A stretch of DNA of 64,000 bases from a virus: IMG/VR virus record IMGVR_UViG_3300019762_000007, positions 1-64,000 of that record. One strand, given 5' to 3'. Shown piece after piece: positions 27,127-36,505 of the stretch (the first letter of the stretch is position 1; each line of letters begins with the position of its first letter). The translations under genes were made by a program, and so were the position numbers. A model generated the notes under the pieces. The model made no database searches, had not been told where the DNA came from, and saw nothing but the letters and a program-made list of their open reading frames with translations.

Positions 27127-28125
27127 TTAGTCTTCAATTGTTATCTGTCTATCAAAGAAAGAACCTTCTGGAACTCCTTTACTTTCAGTAACAGTTCTTC
27201 TAGTTGTAAGTCCAGTATTGTGTTTTGGATCAGCTTTTGAGAAGAACTTTCTAGTTTCTCTGACAGCTTCTGTCTTAGCCTTTCTATCAACAGTACCTTT
27301 ATCGACACCTAGATATGACAAATATAAGAGTTTAAGCCTATTTTCCTCTGTATTTTGAAGTTCTGCCTGAGTTTTTCCATCTTTTACTGGCTTAAACAGG
27401 AAATCAACAAAACCTTTTTTAGATTCAGGTGTCATATCATATCCTGCAAGTTTGTCTAATTTCATAATATTAGACTTTACTTCATCTACATATTCTGCCT
27501 CAGCCTTTAATTCAGCTTCTTTTTGTGCCGCTATCTGAGTCTCTTCAAGTTTACTTAGATATTTCTGTGCGACTTTAGCTTCTTTCTCTCCTTTGTCAAG
27601 CTCTAGCATCTCAGTAATCTTCTCCTCTGCCTCTTCTGGATCATATCCAGTTGATTCGTAATAAGCTTTAAGCAAAGTTCTTTGATTCTCTTCTGAACTA
27701 ATATCCATAGAGCCAAATGATCCTACTTCCTCTGTTTCTATAGTAGACATATTAGCCATTAGATTTTCATAATGAGCTTTTATTGCCTTAGTATTATCCT
27801 TCAGCATCTCTTTGAATCCTTTAGGTGTAGGCTCATACTCCTTACCATCTTCTAGAAAGATCAATTCCTCTTCATGTAAAGTATTAGCGATATCCTCAAA
27901 TATTTCAATACTATCTAGCTCTTCTGGAGTTTCTACCGTACCATCTTCTACTACAACTTCGTCTACTAAAACTTCTTCAGTTGTTTTTGTAACTTCTTCT
28001 GTAGCTTCTTCCGCTACTACTACGTCTTCTACTTCAACAGTATCTTCTACTATCTCTGTGTTTTCAACACTCTCTGTAGGTACTTCAAAGTCCCCAAAGA
28101 ATGTATTAAATGTTTCATTTGCCAT
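27127..28125 (-). CDS. Scaffold-like acidic protein between portal and capsid (332 aa)
   Basis: Residues 1-90 are extremely acidic (repeated Val/Glu/Thr). The central part is helical and charged (residues 100-260), and the C-terminus is basic. It lies between portal and capsid genes, the usual place for scaffold or capsid-assembly proteins, and ends 20 nt before the capsid start. The scaffold role is inferred from composition and synteny. Confidence 0.6.
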   Translation of the reverse strand: MANETFNTFFGDFEVPTESVENTEIVEDTVEVEDVVVAEEATEEVTKTTEEVLVDEVVVEDGTVETPEELDSIEIFEDIANTLHEEELIFLEDGKEYEPTPKGFKEMLKDNTKAIKAHYENLMANMSTIETEEVGSFGSMDISSEENQRTLLKAYYESTGYDPEEAEEKITEMLELDKGEKEAKVAQKYLSKLEETQIAAQKEAELKAEAEYVDEVKSNIMKLDKLAGYDMTPESKKGFVDFLFKPVKDGKTQAELQNTEENRLKLLYLSYLGVDKGTVDRKAKTEAVRETRKFFSKADPKHNTGLTTRRTVTESKGVPEGSFFDRQITIED

Positions 28126-28138
28126 CTTTTATCTATAT

Positions 28139-30589
28139 TTAATTTTTACTAGGGTTGGGTTTGTTTTTAGCTATCTCAACCTTAGATTTAATATCTTCTC
28201 TTTTAACTTGTATATCCTCTGAATGTTGTTTATCCTCTATACTTATCTTATGTTTATCCAAATCAATTTTATTGTTAGAGTCCTGTAAAGATAGTTGTTT
28301 TTCTAGAACAAGCAATTCTTTAGCGTGCTCAAATTTCAATTCTTCTCTAGCATCTTCTCTATCATCTGCCATTTGTTGTAAAGCATCTGCTCTATCTAAG
28401 GCTTCTTGCGCTGCTTGTTGCTCTGCTTCAGCTTGTTGTTGCGCTTGCTGCTCTCTAGATTCTACATTACTTACAAGTATACTTGTCTTTTCAGAAAGAG
28501 ATTTAGTGTTGATTGACTGTGCCAAGTCTTTTAAATTTGCTACTCCTTGTTGTATAGCCACGTTTAAAGCTTCATCTAGTTTGTCTAATTTCTCTCCATC
28601 TTCAACAGAGTTAGATACATAAACCCCTAAAGTAGAAGTATTAAGCAGGTAGTGGTCTAGTTTGATTGTCTCAGATGTTAAGCTATCTGTTACATACTCT
28701 AATACATCTGTATCTACATAAGCAATCTTTGCTGCTTCCAGCATATAGTTAAGAACTTCTTCTTTAAACATGTCGTGCATGTAGAATAGAGATCTTGTAA
28801 CATTAGTAGACTGTATAATAGCTCTTTGTGCTCCAGTAGCTGTCTCTGACCTTCCTATATCTCCCTCTCTTTGTGGTGATACCCCTGTTATTGCTCTAAT
28901 CTGTTCTTCAAGTTTACTAAGTATTTGCATATATTCTCCAACTATATTGGACAAAGACATGTCAATTGAGTTAAACTGATTAAACTTAGCTATAGAATTA
29001 GGATCTCCCTGTCTTCCTTCTTCTTGTGAATTAATCCAAGCAACACCAAGGTTATCAAAGTGATACATCCACTGGTCTACTGACCACCCTAAAGATTTAG
29101 GAAGTTGTGCCACGTCCATAATGAACTTTTTACCTTTAGCCTTAGCCAATTCTAATTCAAGTCTATACCAAACAATAAGGTAAAATATTTGATGAGGTTT
29201 AATTAAGTCTACTATACTAGTAGGTTTAGAATTAAGTTTATTATGAACTATTCCTACATAAGGTAAATAAGGTAACTGGTTTTCTAAAGGTCTTATGTTA
29301 ATATAAATATCACCACATTTATGCCCTTCCCAGATTTCCCATATCCACTCCCACTTAACAGTTGCTCCAATCTCACTTAACTCTTTTGGCATTACATAAG
29401 TATCTTCTACAGTATCAAGTACTTCCTCTCCAGATAGTGGATCAATATATCTAAGTTCCCCTACTTTTCTGAGAGATCTCCAACATACAGTATCAACTTT
29501 AATATAATTAGGTCTATCGTTACTAGAATTAATTCTACTCATGGAATTAAATTCATAGGCAAATCCTAATTGATCGCCTGTTCCAAAAGAAGATATATTT
29601 CCTTCTTCAATTCTTTGAATTTCACTGTCACTTAAATACTCTCCAAATTCGTCTAGAATCGTACCTACGCTTAACCATCTCTCTTCTCTAAACCAGTTGG
29701 CTTTGTGTATAAATGGTGTATCATTATCTAAATCATAATCTATATGAAGTAAATTTACATTTCTAGTACTTACTTTATCCTTATCTACTGTAATTTTGAT
29801 AATTTCTTCAGCACCAATAATAGCATCATTTAGAGCTACAGAGAATTTATACTTAAGTTTCTCCTCTCTTGACATGTATTCTATCAATCTATTACATGCA
29901 ATTTCAGATGGATGTGCATATTTAGTAGACATCTGTTCTTGTATTACAGCTGATAAAGCCTCAAAATCAGGGTTTTGTACATCTTCTTCCTGAACTGGTT
30001 GTTCTTGTCCCTCTAAATCAAAAGGTTTTGGTGCTTTCTCTTCTGGTACCATTCCTTGAGCAACCCTGAATTTATTATAACTGTCAAAAATTTTATCCTC
30101 TGACTCTGATTCATTAGGATTAATTAATGGTGGAGTATCAACAGATGTACCATTGGGTTTTGGAAAAGCTTTATTTAGTTGCTCAATAGCAGCATCTAAA
30201 ATGGCCCTAGATTTCTTCTGGCGTTTCTCTGATATAATAGTACCATTTACTGCGACAGCAGAAAAGGCAAAAGGAAGTTTAAGCTCTTCTCCTACTAGTG
30301 CACTGATTTGTGACCTTATAATATTATACCCACGCATCCTAGCAGGAGCCTCTCCCTCAGATCTACCAGAATTATAAGGATCTAGAATATATTTAAAATC
30401 TATATTCTCGTAGTTAGAGTTAACTAAATCATAATTATCCTCTTTATCTTGCCTATTAGTTCTACCATACTTATTAGTCGTACTAGCAGATGCTATAATA
30501 GCGTCTACGTTCTCATGTTTCCATGTGTCAGTTTTCTTGCTACTGTGTATCCTCTGTTTTGGTAATGTTAATTTAAACTGTTGTTGCAT
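28139..30589 (-). CDS. Portal protein (816 aa)
   Basis: An 816-residue protein directly after TerL, the size and position of crAss-like portals. Sequence includes mixed alpha/beta wing and stem regions, then a long helical C-terminus (residues 640-816) with Gln/Ala/Glu-rich coiled coil, as in portal crown or barrel helices. An I-T-G-V-S-P-Q-R-E-G-D segment near residue 575 precedes S-E-T-A-T-G-A-Q-R-A, a pattern known in portal proteins. It forms the dodecameric channel for DNA packaging. Confidence 0.8.
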   Translation of the reverse strand: MQQQFKLTLPKQRIHSSKKTDTWKHENVDAIIASASTTNKYGRTNRQDKEDNYDLVNSNYENIDFKYILDPYNSGRSEGEAPARMRGYNIIRSQISALVGEELKLPFAFSAVAVNGTIISEKRQKKSRAILDAAIEQLNKAFPKPNGTSVDTPPLINPNESESEDKIFDSYNKFRVAQGMVPEEKAPKPFDLEGQEQPVQEEDVQNPDFEALSAVIQEQMSTKYAHPSEIACNRLIEYMSREEKLKYKFSVALNDAIIGAEEIIKITVDKDKVSTRNVNLLHIDYDLDNDTPFIHKANWFREERWLSVGTILDEFGEYLSDSEIQRIEEGNISSFGTGDQLGFAYEFNSMSRINSSNDRPNYIKVDTVCWRSLRKVGELRYIDPLSGEEVLDTVEDTYVMPKELSEIGATVKWEWIWEIWEGHKCGDIYINIRPLENQLPYLPYVGIVHNKLNSKPTSIVDLIKPHQIFYLIVWYRLELELAKAKGKKFIMDVAQLPKSLGWSVDQWMYHFDNLGVAWINSQEEGRQGDPNSIAKFNQFNSIDMSLSNIVGEYMQILSKLEEQIRAITGVSPQREGDIGRSETATGAQRAIIQSTNVTRSLFYMHDMFKEEVLNYMLEAAKIAYVDTDVLEYVTDSLTSETIKLDHYLLNTSTLGVYVSNSVEDGEKLDKLDEALNVAIQQGVANLKDLAQSINTKSLSEKTSILVSNVESREQQAQQQAEAEQQAAQEALDRADALQQMADDREDAREELKFEHAKELLVLEKQLSLQDSNNKIDLDKHKISIEDKQHSEDIQVKREDIKSKVEIAKNKPNPSKN

Positions 30590-30623
30590 ATCTTTATTTT
30601 ATTTTAACAAATATAGTAATTAA

Positions 30624-33600
30624 TTAAAACAACTTTCTAGTAAAGAACGAATCTACTCTAGTTATGTCTTCTTTTTTCTCTACTACTATTCTATGCATCT
30701 GCTGTTTCTGTATAATACATAGCATCATTGCAATAACACGGTCAAAGTTTCCAGTAGCATTATAAGTAGCTAACTCAGTTAAAAGTCCTACAGAGTAAAT
30801 CCTATGTAAGTTTTTTACACCATCTCCTGCATCTGTAAGTAGCCAATCTCTAAGATAAATCTCAGCCTCTTCTTTTACATTCTTATTCATATGTTGACCG
30901 AGCTGTCTATTTACTTTAGAATCTACATTTGCTTTAAGTACAGTTGGTGTAGGTGCGAGGTACTGTAAACTATTGTGAGATTCAAAGTAAGATTTAATAT
31001 TCATCTTCTCGTTCTCATATAAACAAGTACCATACATATTATAATATACTAATAATCTTCTACAAGTTTCATAGAAGTCTCTAGCTAATGCAGGTCTTGC
31101 TGTGTATTCCGCTACTATCTGATCGTACCCTGATCCTCCTACACATTGCCTCTTCATAATAAAGATAGACCCTAAAGAAACAGAAGTTGCTGCTTTGTCT
31201 TGGTCATAAGGGTCACAGTTATGGTGTGATATGCCTTTAGATAGATATGTATGAGTCTCACATTCTAAGTTATAGACGGGTCCAGTATAAGTAGATTTAG
31301 TTACGTCTTTAACCTGAAAGTATATGTATTCTAAGTCATTGCTAATAAAGCAGCCCATTTTAGGCTCCTTTCTAATAGTAACTATATCTTGTATTTTAGC
31401 TAATTTTATGTTCTTGTTATTATTTATACCTATTTGTAACTTAATCGTACTATGATGACTAAGTCTTAAGTGATATGTTTCACCAGTTATAGAATTTAAA
31501 CTATTTATAGTAGCTGTTCCTGCTTTTCTTAAAAGGTTAATACTGCTGACTATACCTACACTAAATAATATATCTTGAATATCTTCTAGCAATTCTAGAC
31601 TAATGCTAACAAATTCTGTTATAGAATAGCCATTTGTATGTGTTGATATACATCCGTCAGAGTCTAAGTACCCTTCTAACAGTTTGAATTTAAAGTCCTC
31701 TTTTATATATTTAATACTCTCAGATATGTGTTTACCTTTTGCACCTTTTCCAAAAATAGAAGACAAGAAGCGAGATATACCCTCATGAGAGAAGGAGACT
31801 TCTACACAATTTTCTCTAGTTCTACTGTTAGCTGACTTTCTAAATAAATTCTCGATAACAGATTTAAGTCTTTCAATAGTATATAATTCTGTAGCATTAA
31901 GTGCTACAGATACCCTGTTTCTACCTTTATCACACCAACCATCTCCTAACCACAATCCTACAAACCACCAAAAGTCGTCAGACTCTAGCATCTCTTCTGG
32001 GATATAGTGTATATTTAAAGGCTTTACTTTTCTATAAATATTAGGAAACTTAGACCACTGTCCCACAGTTACATCCTTAGCTTCTACATAATCAAAACTA
32101 AATAAAGACTCGTCTATAGTTTTATCTGATCTATAAGGAGTATTACTAACATATATAGGATGCTCCTCTGTAAAATTAGTTGTTCTAAATGTGTTAGACA
32201 TTTTGAATCTGTAAGTAGGATGCTCAACTTTATTACGTATTTGTAGATTTATTATACTAATCTCTTCCCCATCTTTATTAATTAACTTATCATCTAAAGA
32301 GACCTCTTCTATTGATTTCAATCCTGAAGTAGTTATAACCTTTTCACCAGGTGTTAGGCACCCACCCATATACATTCCGTATCCTGCTTCTGGTGTTGGG
32401 TGTTCCCATATTTGGACTGCTCCTGTGTTATCTGCATCAGGTTTTACAGGGTAACCACAAACTTGTAGTTTACCAGAAGTATCAGGTACGAAGTTTACCT
32501 TCCCTTCTGCGGTGGTAATTAGTTCTCCAATCTGTCCTTTTATCTCACCGTCTAAAGAGGCATTTACATAGCCTAATTGGGCACGTAAGTCCGCAACTGG
32601 CATAATACTACCTCCAGCTACTAAGAAGGCCTCTCCGGGGAATATAGGACGCTGTGTAAGCTCGTCATTATATGCTTTCTTATTATTAGCTTTAGCTTTA
32701 ACTTCTCTAGCTCTTAATATATAATAAATAGCTGCTTTGTAATCTGTATTACCAAGTTCGTCTTTATACTGGTTGAGTCCCATCCAAGCAGGAATAAACA
32801 AGCCAATCTCTTTATCTGTCTCACCATAGTGATCCTTTCGGGCTACACATGCCCAAGCTCTAGGGTCATAGAATACAGAATAGATAGCTAAACTAGCTCC
32901 TCCGTCCATATCACCTCCAGTACCTGTCATCCATAATCCTCCAAACTTCTCTCCACCTGCTACCATACACTCTCCTAGCTGTCCCATAGCCCCTAATAGA
33001 TTATACATTAAACCTATCTCGTCTAGAACTCCGAATATATAGCGGTTACCATTACCAGCAAATATATTAGCGTCAAAAGATCTATGTTGGATATTAGATT
33101 TAGTACCTTTAAATTTCCATGTTCCACCTTCTTTAACTTTATACTCATGTCTAAAAGGATTCTTTCCGTTCCCACAGTCTAGGGAACCAGCTGTAAGCCT
33201 AGAGAAAGGGCTAGGGTAAGTTATAGATCCTACACTTTGAGACCCTACCATTTCCTCCATACCAAGTTTGAACTTTGATACAGTATCACCAGAATACTTA
33301 GAGTCAATAGCACCTATTAATTGTTCTGCTGTAGGAGGCTTCCCTTGTGAATGGGCTAGCTTAGCAGCTTCATAAGATGTAACACCAGAAGTAATAAAGG
33401 TATATCCTACTAATCCACTCATTGTATAAGACTTACCTACTCCTCGACTTTCGATATCGGCTAGATTAAGAGCCTCATTAAACATAAGTATTGTACCTAG
33501 AGGTTTAGTTTGGTATTCCCAAAGCATTTCATCTGCTGGTTTATACTTCTTATAAGTACCAGAAGAGGTAAGAAGGCTTTCATGTGCTCTGTCCTTGGCT

Positions 33601-34061
33601 CCTAGATTGCTCAGTCTAAACTTTAGTTCGAGTACATCTTCTTCACTCTCATTAGGATTTAGACCTTCTAGTGCTCTATGTGCTGAAAACTCATCATCTA
33701 ATTCAAATCCAGAAAAACCTCGCATTTCATAATATAGATAGAATTTAATCCATTCAACGTCACGTATCTTAGGCCTTCCAATTACTTTACCTTTAATATC
33801 AGACTTATCGTCATTAAGTTTAATACTCCAGTATTTACCATAAAAGTACATTGCTCCAGGAACCCACTTATGTAATCCTTCATGGCTTACCCAGAATCCA
33901 TCATATATTCTTCTTTCTTCTTCTCTCCAATATAACTTATACTTTATTGATAAAGGATTAATAACTTGTACAGGGCCTCTAAGTACCTTATCTAAAGGTA
34001 TTTTGTTTATATATAGAATCTTATCTATATTAATCTTACCTAAATATTCATCTACTGTCAT
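30624..34061 (-). CDS. terL: Terminase large subunit with intein (1145 aa precursor)
   Basis: The ATPase half has a Walker A-type E-S-R-G-V-G-K-S-Y-T (Lys about 210) and a Walker B-type Y-I-F-G-V-L-D-E-I-G downstream. The nuclease half begins Y-M-G-G, is interrupted by an intein at residues 568-948, and resumes C-D-P-Y-D-Q-D. Removing the intein gives a 764-residue protein of normal crAss-like TerL size. TerL pumps DNA into the procapsid and cuts the concatemer. The gene overlaps the small-terminase candidate by 4 nt. Splicing is required to rebuild the nuclease site. Confidence 0.92.
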   Translation of the reverse strand: MTVDEYLGKINIDKILYINKIPLDKVLRGPVQVINPLSIKYKLYWREEERRIYDGFWVSHEGLHKWVPGAMYFYGKYWSIKLNDDKSDIKGKVIGRPKIRDVEWIKFYLYYEMRGFSGFELDDEFSAHRALEGLNPNESEEDVLELKFRLSNLGAKDRAHESLLTSSGTYKKYKPADEMLWEYQTKPLGTILMFNEALNLADIESRGVGKSYTMSGLVGYTFITSGVTSYEAAKLAHSQGKPPTAEQLIGAIDSKYSGDTVSKFKLGMEEMVGSQSVGSITYPSPFSRLTAGSLDCGNGKNPFRHEYKVKEGGTWKFKGTKSNIQHRSFDANIFAGNGNRYIFGVLDEIGLMYNLLGAMGQLGECMVAGGEKFGGLWMTGTGGDMDGGASLAIYSVFYDPRAWACVARKDHYGETDKEIGLFIPAWMGLNQYKDELGNTDYKAAIYYILRAREVKAKANNKKAYNDELTQRPIFPGEAFLVAGGSIMPVADLRAQLGYVNASLDGEIKGQIGELITTAEGKVNFVPDTSGKLQVCGYPVKPDADNTGAVQIWEHPTPEAGYGMYMGGCLTPGEKVITTSGLKSIEEVSLDDKLINKDGEEISIINLQIRNKVEHPTYRFKMSNTFRTTNFTEEHPIYVSNTPYRSDKTIDESLFSFDYVEAKDVTVGQWSKFPNIYRKVKPLNIHYIPEEMLESDDFWWFVGLWLGDGWCDKGRNRVSVALNATELYTIERLKSVIENLFRKSANSRTRENCVEVSFSHEGISRFLSSIFGKGAKGKHISESIKYIKEDFKFKLLEGYLDSDGCISTHTNGYSITEFVSISLELLEDIQDILFSVGIVSSINLLRKAGTATINSLNSITGETYHLRLSHHSTIKLQIGINNNKNIKLAKIQDIVTIRKEPKMGCFISNDLEYIYFQVKDVTKSTYTGPVYNLECETHTYLSKGISHHNCDPYDQDKAATSVSLGSIFIMKRQCVGGSGYDQIVAEYTARPALARDFYETCRRLLVYYNMYGTCLYENEKMNIKSYFESHNSLQYLAPTPTVLKANVDSKVNRQLGQHMNKNVKEEAEIYLRDWLLTDAGDGVKNLHRIYSVGLLTELATYNATGNFDRVIAMMLCIIQKQQMHRIVVEKKEDITRVDSFFTRKLF
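31218..32360 (-). mobile_element. Intein with LAGLIDADG homing endonuclease inside TerL
   Basis: Begins at Cys568 (C-L-T-P-G-E-K-V-I) and ends at Asn948 (I-S-H-H-N), followed by Cys as first downstream residue. Splice block B is visible as T-E-E-H-P-I-Y and block F as V-Y-N-L-E-C-E-T-H-T-Y. The centre has two endonuclease motifs (F-V-G-L-W-L-G-D-G and L-E-G-Y-L-D-S-D-G). All catalytic splice residues (Cys1, block B His, terminal His-Asn, Cys+1) are present, so it looks active. Length is 381 residues. Confidence 0.93.
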
Positions 34062-34645
34062 ACCATTCCACTATCACCTAAAGAAGGAACTGCTCCTCCA
34101 AAACTGTTACTTGCACTTTGATTCTGTAACTCTGCTCTCAATTCTCTAATCTTACCATATATCTTATCAGTAGATGTGATCATAACATCTAGGTCCTTTG
34201 CAGTACCTTTAACCAATATAGGCTTAGTACTCCCTTCTGGTACATCCCAACTGTCTAAAGAATAAGGAGTATCCCTAATAAACTTGTCTCTCTCTACTAA
34301 TTTAGATTCTATATCTCTTAAAGACCTAGATAGTTTTGTATCTATAAAATCAATAAAGGCTTTCTTAGTTACATTCCATTCCTCGCTACTTCCTACATAT
34401 TTAATAAGGTCCATATCTACTATCGACACTGCATTCTCATATGCTTCATCTTCTGGGGCATTATATAACTCACTATCTAAATCCAAAAGTAGAGTTAGTC
34501 CCCACATTAGCTTGATACTCTTGTTCTTGTTAGTACTTCTATCTTTCTTAAATATATCTTTAAAGAAAGGGTGTGCTTTAAATACAGGAAACAGTTCCCA
34601 GAAGTCATCTGTAGCATCTCCATTAAAGGCTTCATAATATTTCAT
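34058..34645 (-). CDS. Candidate terminase small subunit (195 aa)
   Basis: A helical, charged protein with Phe-rich N-terminus (D-F-W-E-L-F-P-V-F-K-A-H-P-F-F) and a predicted coiled coil at residues 95-175. It directly precedes terL with a 4-nt overlap, where small terminase genes usually lie. No helix-turn-helix is obvious, so the assignment is mainly positional. Confidence 0.45.
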   Translation of the reverse strand: MKYYEAFNGDATDDFWELFPVFKAHPFFKDIFKKDRSTNKNKSIKLMWGLTLLLDLDSELYNAPEDEAYENAVSIVDMDLIKYVGSSEEWNVTKKAFIDFIDTKLSRSLRDIESKLVERDKFIRDTPYSLDSWDVPEGSTKPILVKGTAKDLDVMITSTDKIYGKIRELRAELQNQSASNSFGGAVPSLGDSGMV

Positions 34646-34791
34646 ATCTCAAACATTTTATCTAAATCGTGCATTGTAATTGGGTCCTCTAGACCATCTC
34701 CTACAGCTACCAACCATTCAGCCATTTCCTCAGGCTTTGGATCATATAGCTCTAAGACAAATCCACCCATTTGAACTTTTATTATTTCCAT
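34642..34791 (-). CDS. Small hypothetical protein (49 aa)
   Basis: A frame of 49 codons starting MEIIKVQMGGFVLELYD. Its TGA stop overlaps the ATG of the next gene as ATGA, good evidence of translational coupling. The product has a beta start and acidic helical end. It follows a possible terminator hairpin at 34807-34830. Function unknown. Confidence 0.6.
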   Translation of the reverse strand: MEIIKVQMGGFVLELYDPKPEEMAEWLVAVGDGLEDPITMHDLDKMFEI

Positions 34792-34806
34792 ATAAGTGTA
34801 ATAAGA

Positions 34807-34830
34807 TTAGGGAAGTATTTACTCCCCTAA
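34807..34830 (-). terminator. Possible terminator or attenuator hairpin
   Basis: Inverted repeat TTAGGGAAGTA / TACTCCCCTAA with one mismatch and a 2-nt loop (drawn tighter than would form). On the minus strand it is followed by a weak T-rich stretch. It lies between the 282-residue gene and the packaging genes. Confidence 0.5.
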
Positions 34831-34838
34831 CAATTTAA

Positions 34839-35687
34839 CTATTTAACTACTTCTAAGTATATATCACACAGAGATCTTATAGGAGTTATAAACAACATAT
34901 CTTTATCCCATTTACCAAGTTTAGAGTATGTAGGGTAATTTTTACCCACCTTAGTCTTTCTAATTTCTGTAACAACCTTAGCAGTAAAGTCAGAATCTGA
35001 AACAGATTTCCAATCTACTTCGCTGAACTTAATAGACAGTTTATCCTTAACCTCTTTAACTTTAGCTTCAATTTGTTTATTAAGCTCTTCTATTAATAAA
35101 TCTCTACAAGGCTTGCGCTCTTTAAGGTAGTCCAATTTAACTGTATCAGAGTAAGCACTCATAACAGCTCTCTGAGATTCTTTGAAAGCTAATACTGCAT
35201 CCGAGTCATTCTCTATACCTTCTGGTTGTTCTGGTATCCCTAAAGAAGCGATAAAGGCTTTAGCATCTTTCTCATCGGGTTCGGCTTTGTCAGATACGTA
35301 TGTAACATAATAGTAATAAGGAGATCTTTTACACTTATACAGTTCTTTTCTCCAGAACTCTCTTTCTTCAAACAAAGCATTAAAAGCATCAATGGAAATA
35401 GTTTTTCCAGCTACATCTACAATCTTAGGTATAAGTTCTACATCCTCACTATTATTACCAACCTTAATCACTTTTGGTTTCATGCCACTCTCACCATTAT
35501 ACAAGATAAACCCTGTATCTGCTATCTTCATCAATTGATCAAATGCTAAACCATCTGGGATAGATGTAACATCGTAGATAACTTTAAATTGGTTTCTATA
35601 CTCACTAATCTTTGCAGGACTAGCATTCTCTAATACCTCTTGTTCTAACTCTAAGGCTTTAACTTCTTTTACTGATAATTTTTCCAT
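34839..35687 (-). CDS. Hypothetical protein (282 aa)
   Basis: Lys/Glu-rich soluble protein with a helical N-terminus, a mixed central part (F-W-R-K-E-L-Y-K-C-K-R-S-P-Y-Y-Y-Y) and a coiled-coil-like region near 200-225. No signal peptide or membrane segment. It shares 1 nt with the upstream gene and so belongs to the short leader operon of the late block. Not recognised. Confidence 0.55.
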   Translation of the reverse strand: MEKLSVKEVKALELEQEVLENASPAKISEYRNQFKVIYDVTSIPDGLAFDQLMKIADTGFILYNGESGMKPKVIKVGNNSEDVELIPKIVDVAGKTISIDAFNALFEEREFWRKELYKCKRSPYYYYVTYVSDKAEPDEKDAKAFIASLGIPEQPEGIENDSDAVLAFKESQRAVMSAYSDTVKLDYLKERKPCRDLLIEELNKQIEAKVKEVKDKLSIKFSEVDWKSVSDSDFTAKVVTEIRKTKVGKNYPTYSKLGKWDKDMLFITPIRSLCDIYLEVVK

Positions 35688-35932
35688 TACTTTAAATTTT
35701 TTATTAACTCCAATTGATCTTTACTAAGATCTATAATTTTGCTAAGATGTTCTGCCCTAGCTTTACTAACTTTAAATATTCCTAAATGCTTTAACCTAAC
35801 TGCTTCAAACTTTTCACTACTCATAGCTCTAGCAACTAATTCTAACTGTGCTCTAAGACATGCCCTACTGACATACCTATAAGTACAATGCTCTTCTGCT
35901 ACTTCTGCATGTATCTCATCAATTGCGGTCAT
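35687..35932 (-). CDS. Hypothetical small protein (81 aa)
   Basis: Helical, with A-C-L-R-A-Q-L-E-L-V-A-R-A and a basic second half (V-R-L-K-H-L-G-I-F-K-V-S-K-A-R). This could be a small DNA-binding or structural adaptor. It overlaps the upstream gene by 14 nt and the downstream gene by 1 nt. Confidence 0.5.
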   Translation of the reverse strand: MTAIDEIHAEVAEEHCTYRYVSRACLRAQLELVARAMSSEKFEAVRLKHLGIFKVSKARAEHLSKIIDLSKDQLELIKNLK

Positions 35933-36275
35933 ATGTTAGACTTATAGATGTTGGTATAACACTCATATCTATATCACTAAACTTTGTTAAGAACTTCTTA
36001 TCCTTTAGGGACTTAATTAAGTATCCAAGATACTGTTTTGAACCAATACCTAAAGTAGTACCATATTGTGCTCTACTTTCAGTAGACAGCAGGAATGATG
36101 GAATAAACTTAACAGCTAGTCCATCTTCTGCTAATTGTAGTCTTTTCTCTAATAATAAGGTAGCTAATTCTATCTCATTATCAGATAACTTCCATAAGAA
36201 GTTAGACATCTGGATAATTTTAATGAGAGCATTATTTGCTCTAGCACTCTCTAATGTAATTAATACTGTACTCAT
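35919..36275 (-). CDS. Hypothetical protein, first gene of the minus-strand block (118 aa)
   Basis: Helical protein starting MSTVLITLESARANNALIK. A nearly co-extensive open frame exists on the other strand; I prefer this strand because the next two genes overlap it head to tail and all downstream genes share its direction. It is the first gene after the divergent control region, so it is probably made early in the late programme. Confidence 0.55.
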   Translation of the reverse strand: MSTVLITLESARANNALIKIIQMSNFLWKLSDNEIELATLLLEKRLQLAEDGLAVKFIPSFLLSTESRAQYGTTLGIGSKQYLGYLIKSLKDKKFLTKFSDIDMSVIPTSISLTYDRN

Positions 36276-36505
36276 ATAACTAATTTTAATTTGAACAAAT
36301 ATAGTACATTACTGTGTAAGTACAAAACATTATTGGGTAAATAGTTTCTATAGATGTTGGCATTTCAAAATTTTTTTCTGTGGTAGAAATATACACTCTC
36401 TATCCATTACCTCCCCCACCTCGTCTCTTCGTTCCGACTGGGGGGTAACCAATACAACCAATTTCTACTACGTCAATTTTATTTTAACTATAAAAACTAG
36501 AAATT
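36276..36505. promoter_or_regulatory. Divergent control region with large inverted repeat
   Basis: The only divergent gene boundary in the window. It holds a GC-rich hairpin (TTAC-CT-CCCCCA at 36407-36418 with TGGGGG-GTAA at 36439-36448). This is framed by an outer 8-bp repeat (GTAGAAAT 36383-36390 with ATTTCTAC 36461-36468). The flanks are very AT-rich. Promoters for both blocks should lie here, but I cannot place a -33/-7 Bacteroidota promoter with confidence. Confidence 0.55.

Noticed and set aside
28155-28622. 155-codon plus-strand frame rich in Ser and Cys
   Set aside because: It is a shadow of the Gln/Ala-rich C-terminal helix of the portal gene.
1-36275. Stop-codon reassignment in late genes
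   Set aside because: Although a UCA-anticodon candidate exists, the late genes seen here are uninterrupted in the standard code, and adjacent giant genes are in different frames.
35923-36279. 118-codon open frame on the plus strand
   Set aside because: It mirrors the minus-strand gene at 35919-36275, whose overlaps with downstream genes on the same strand favour the minus strand.
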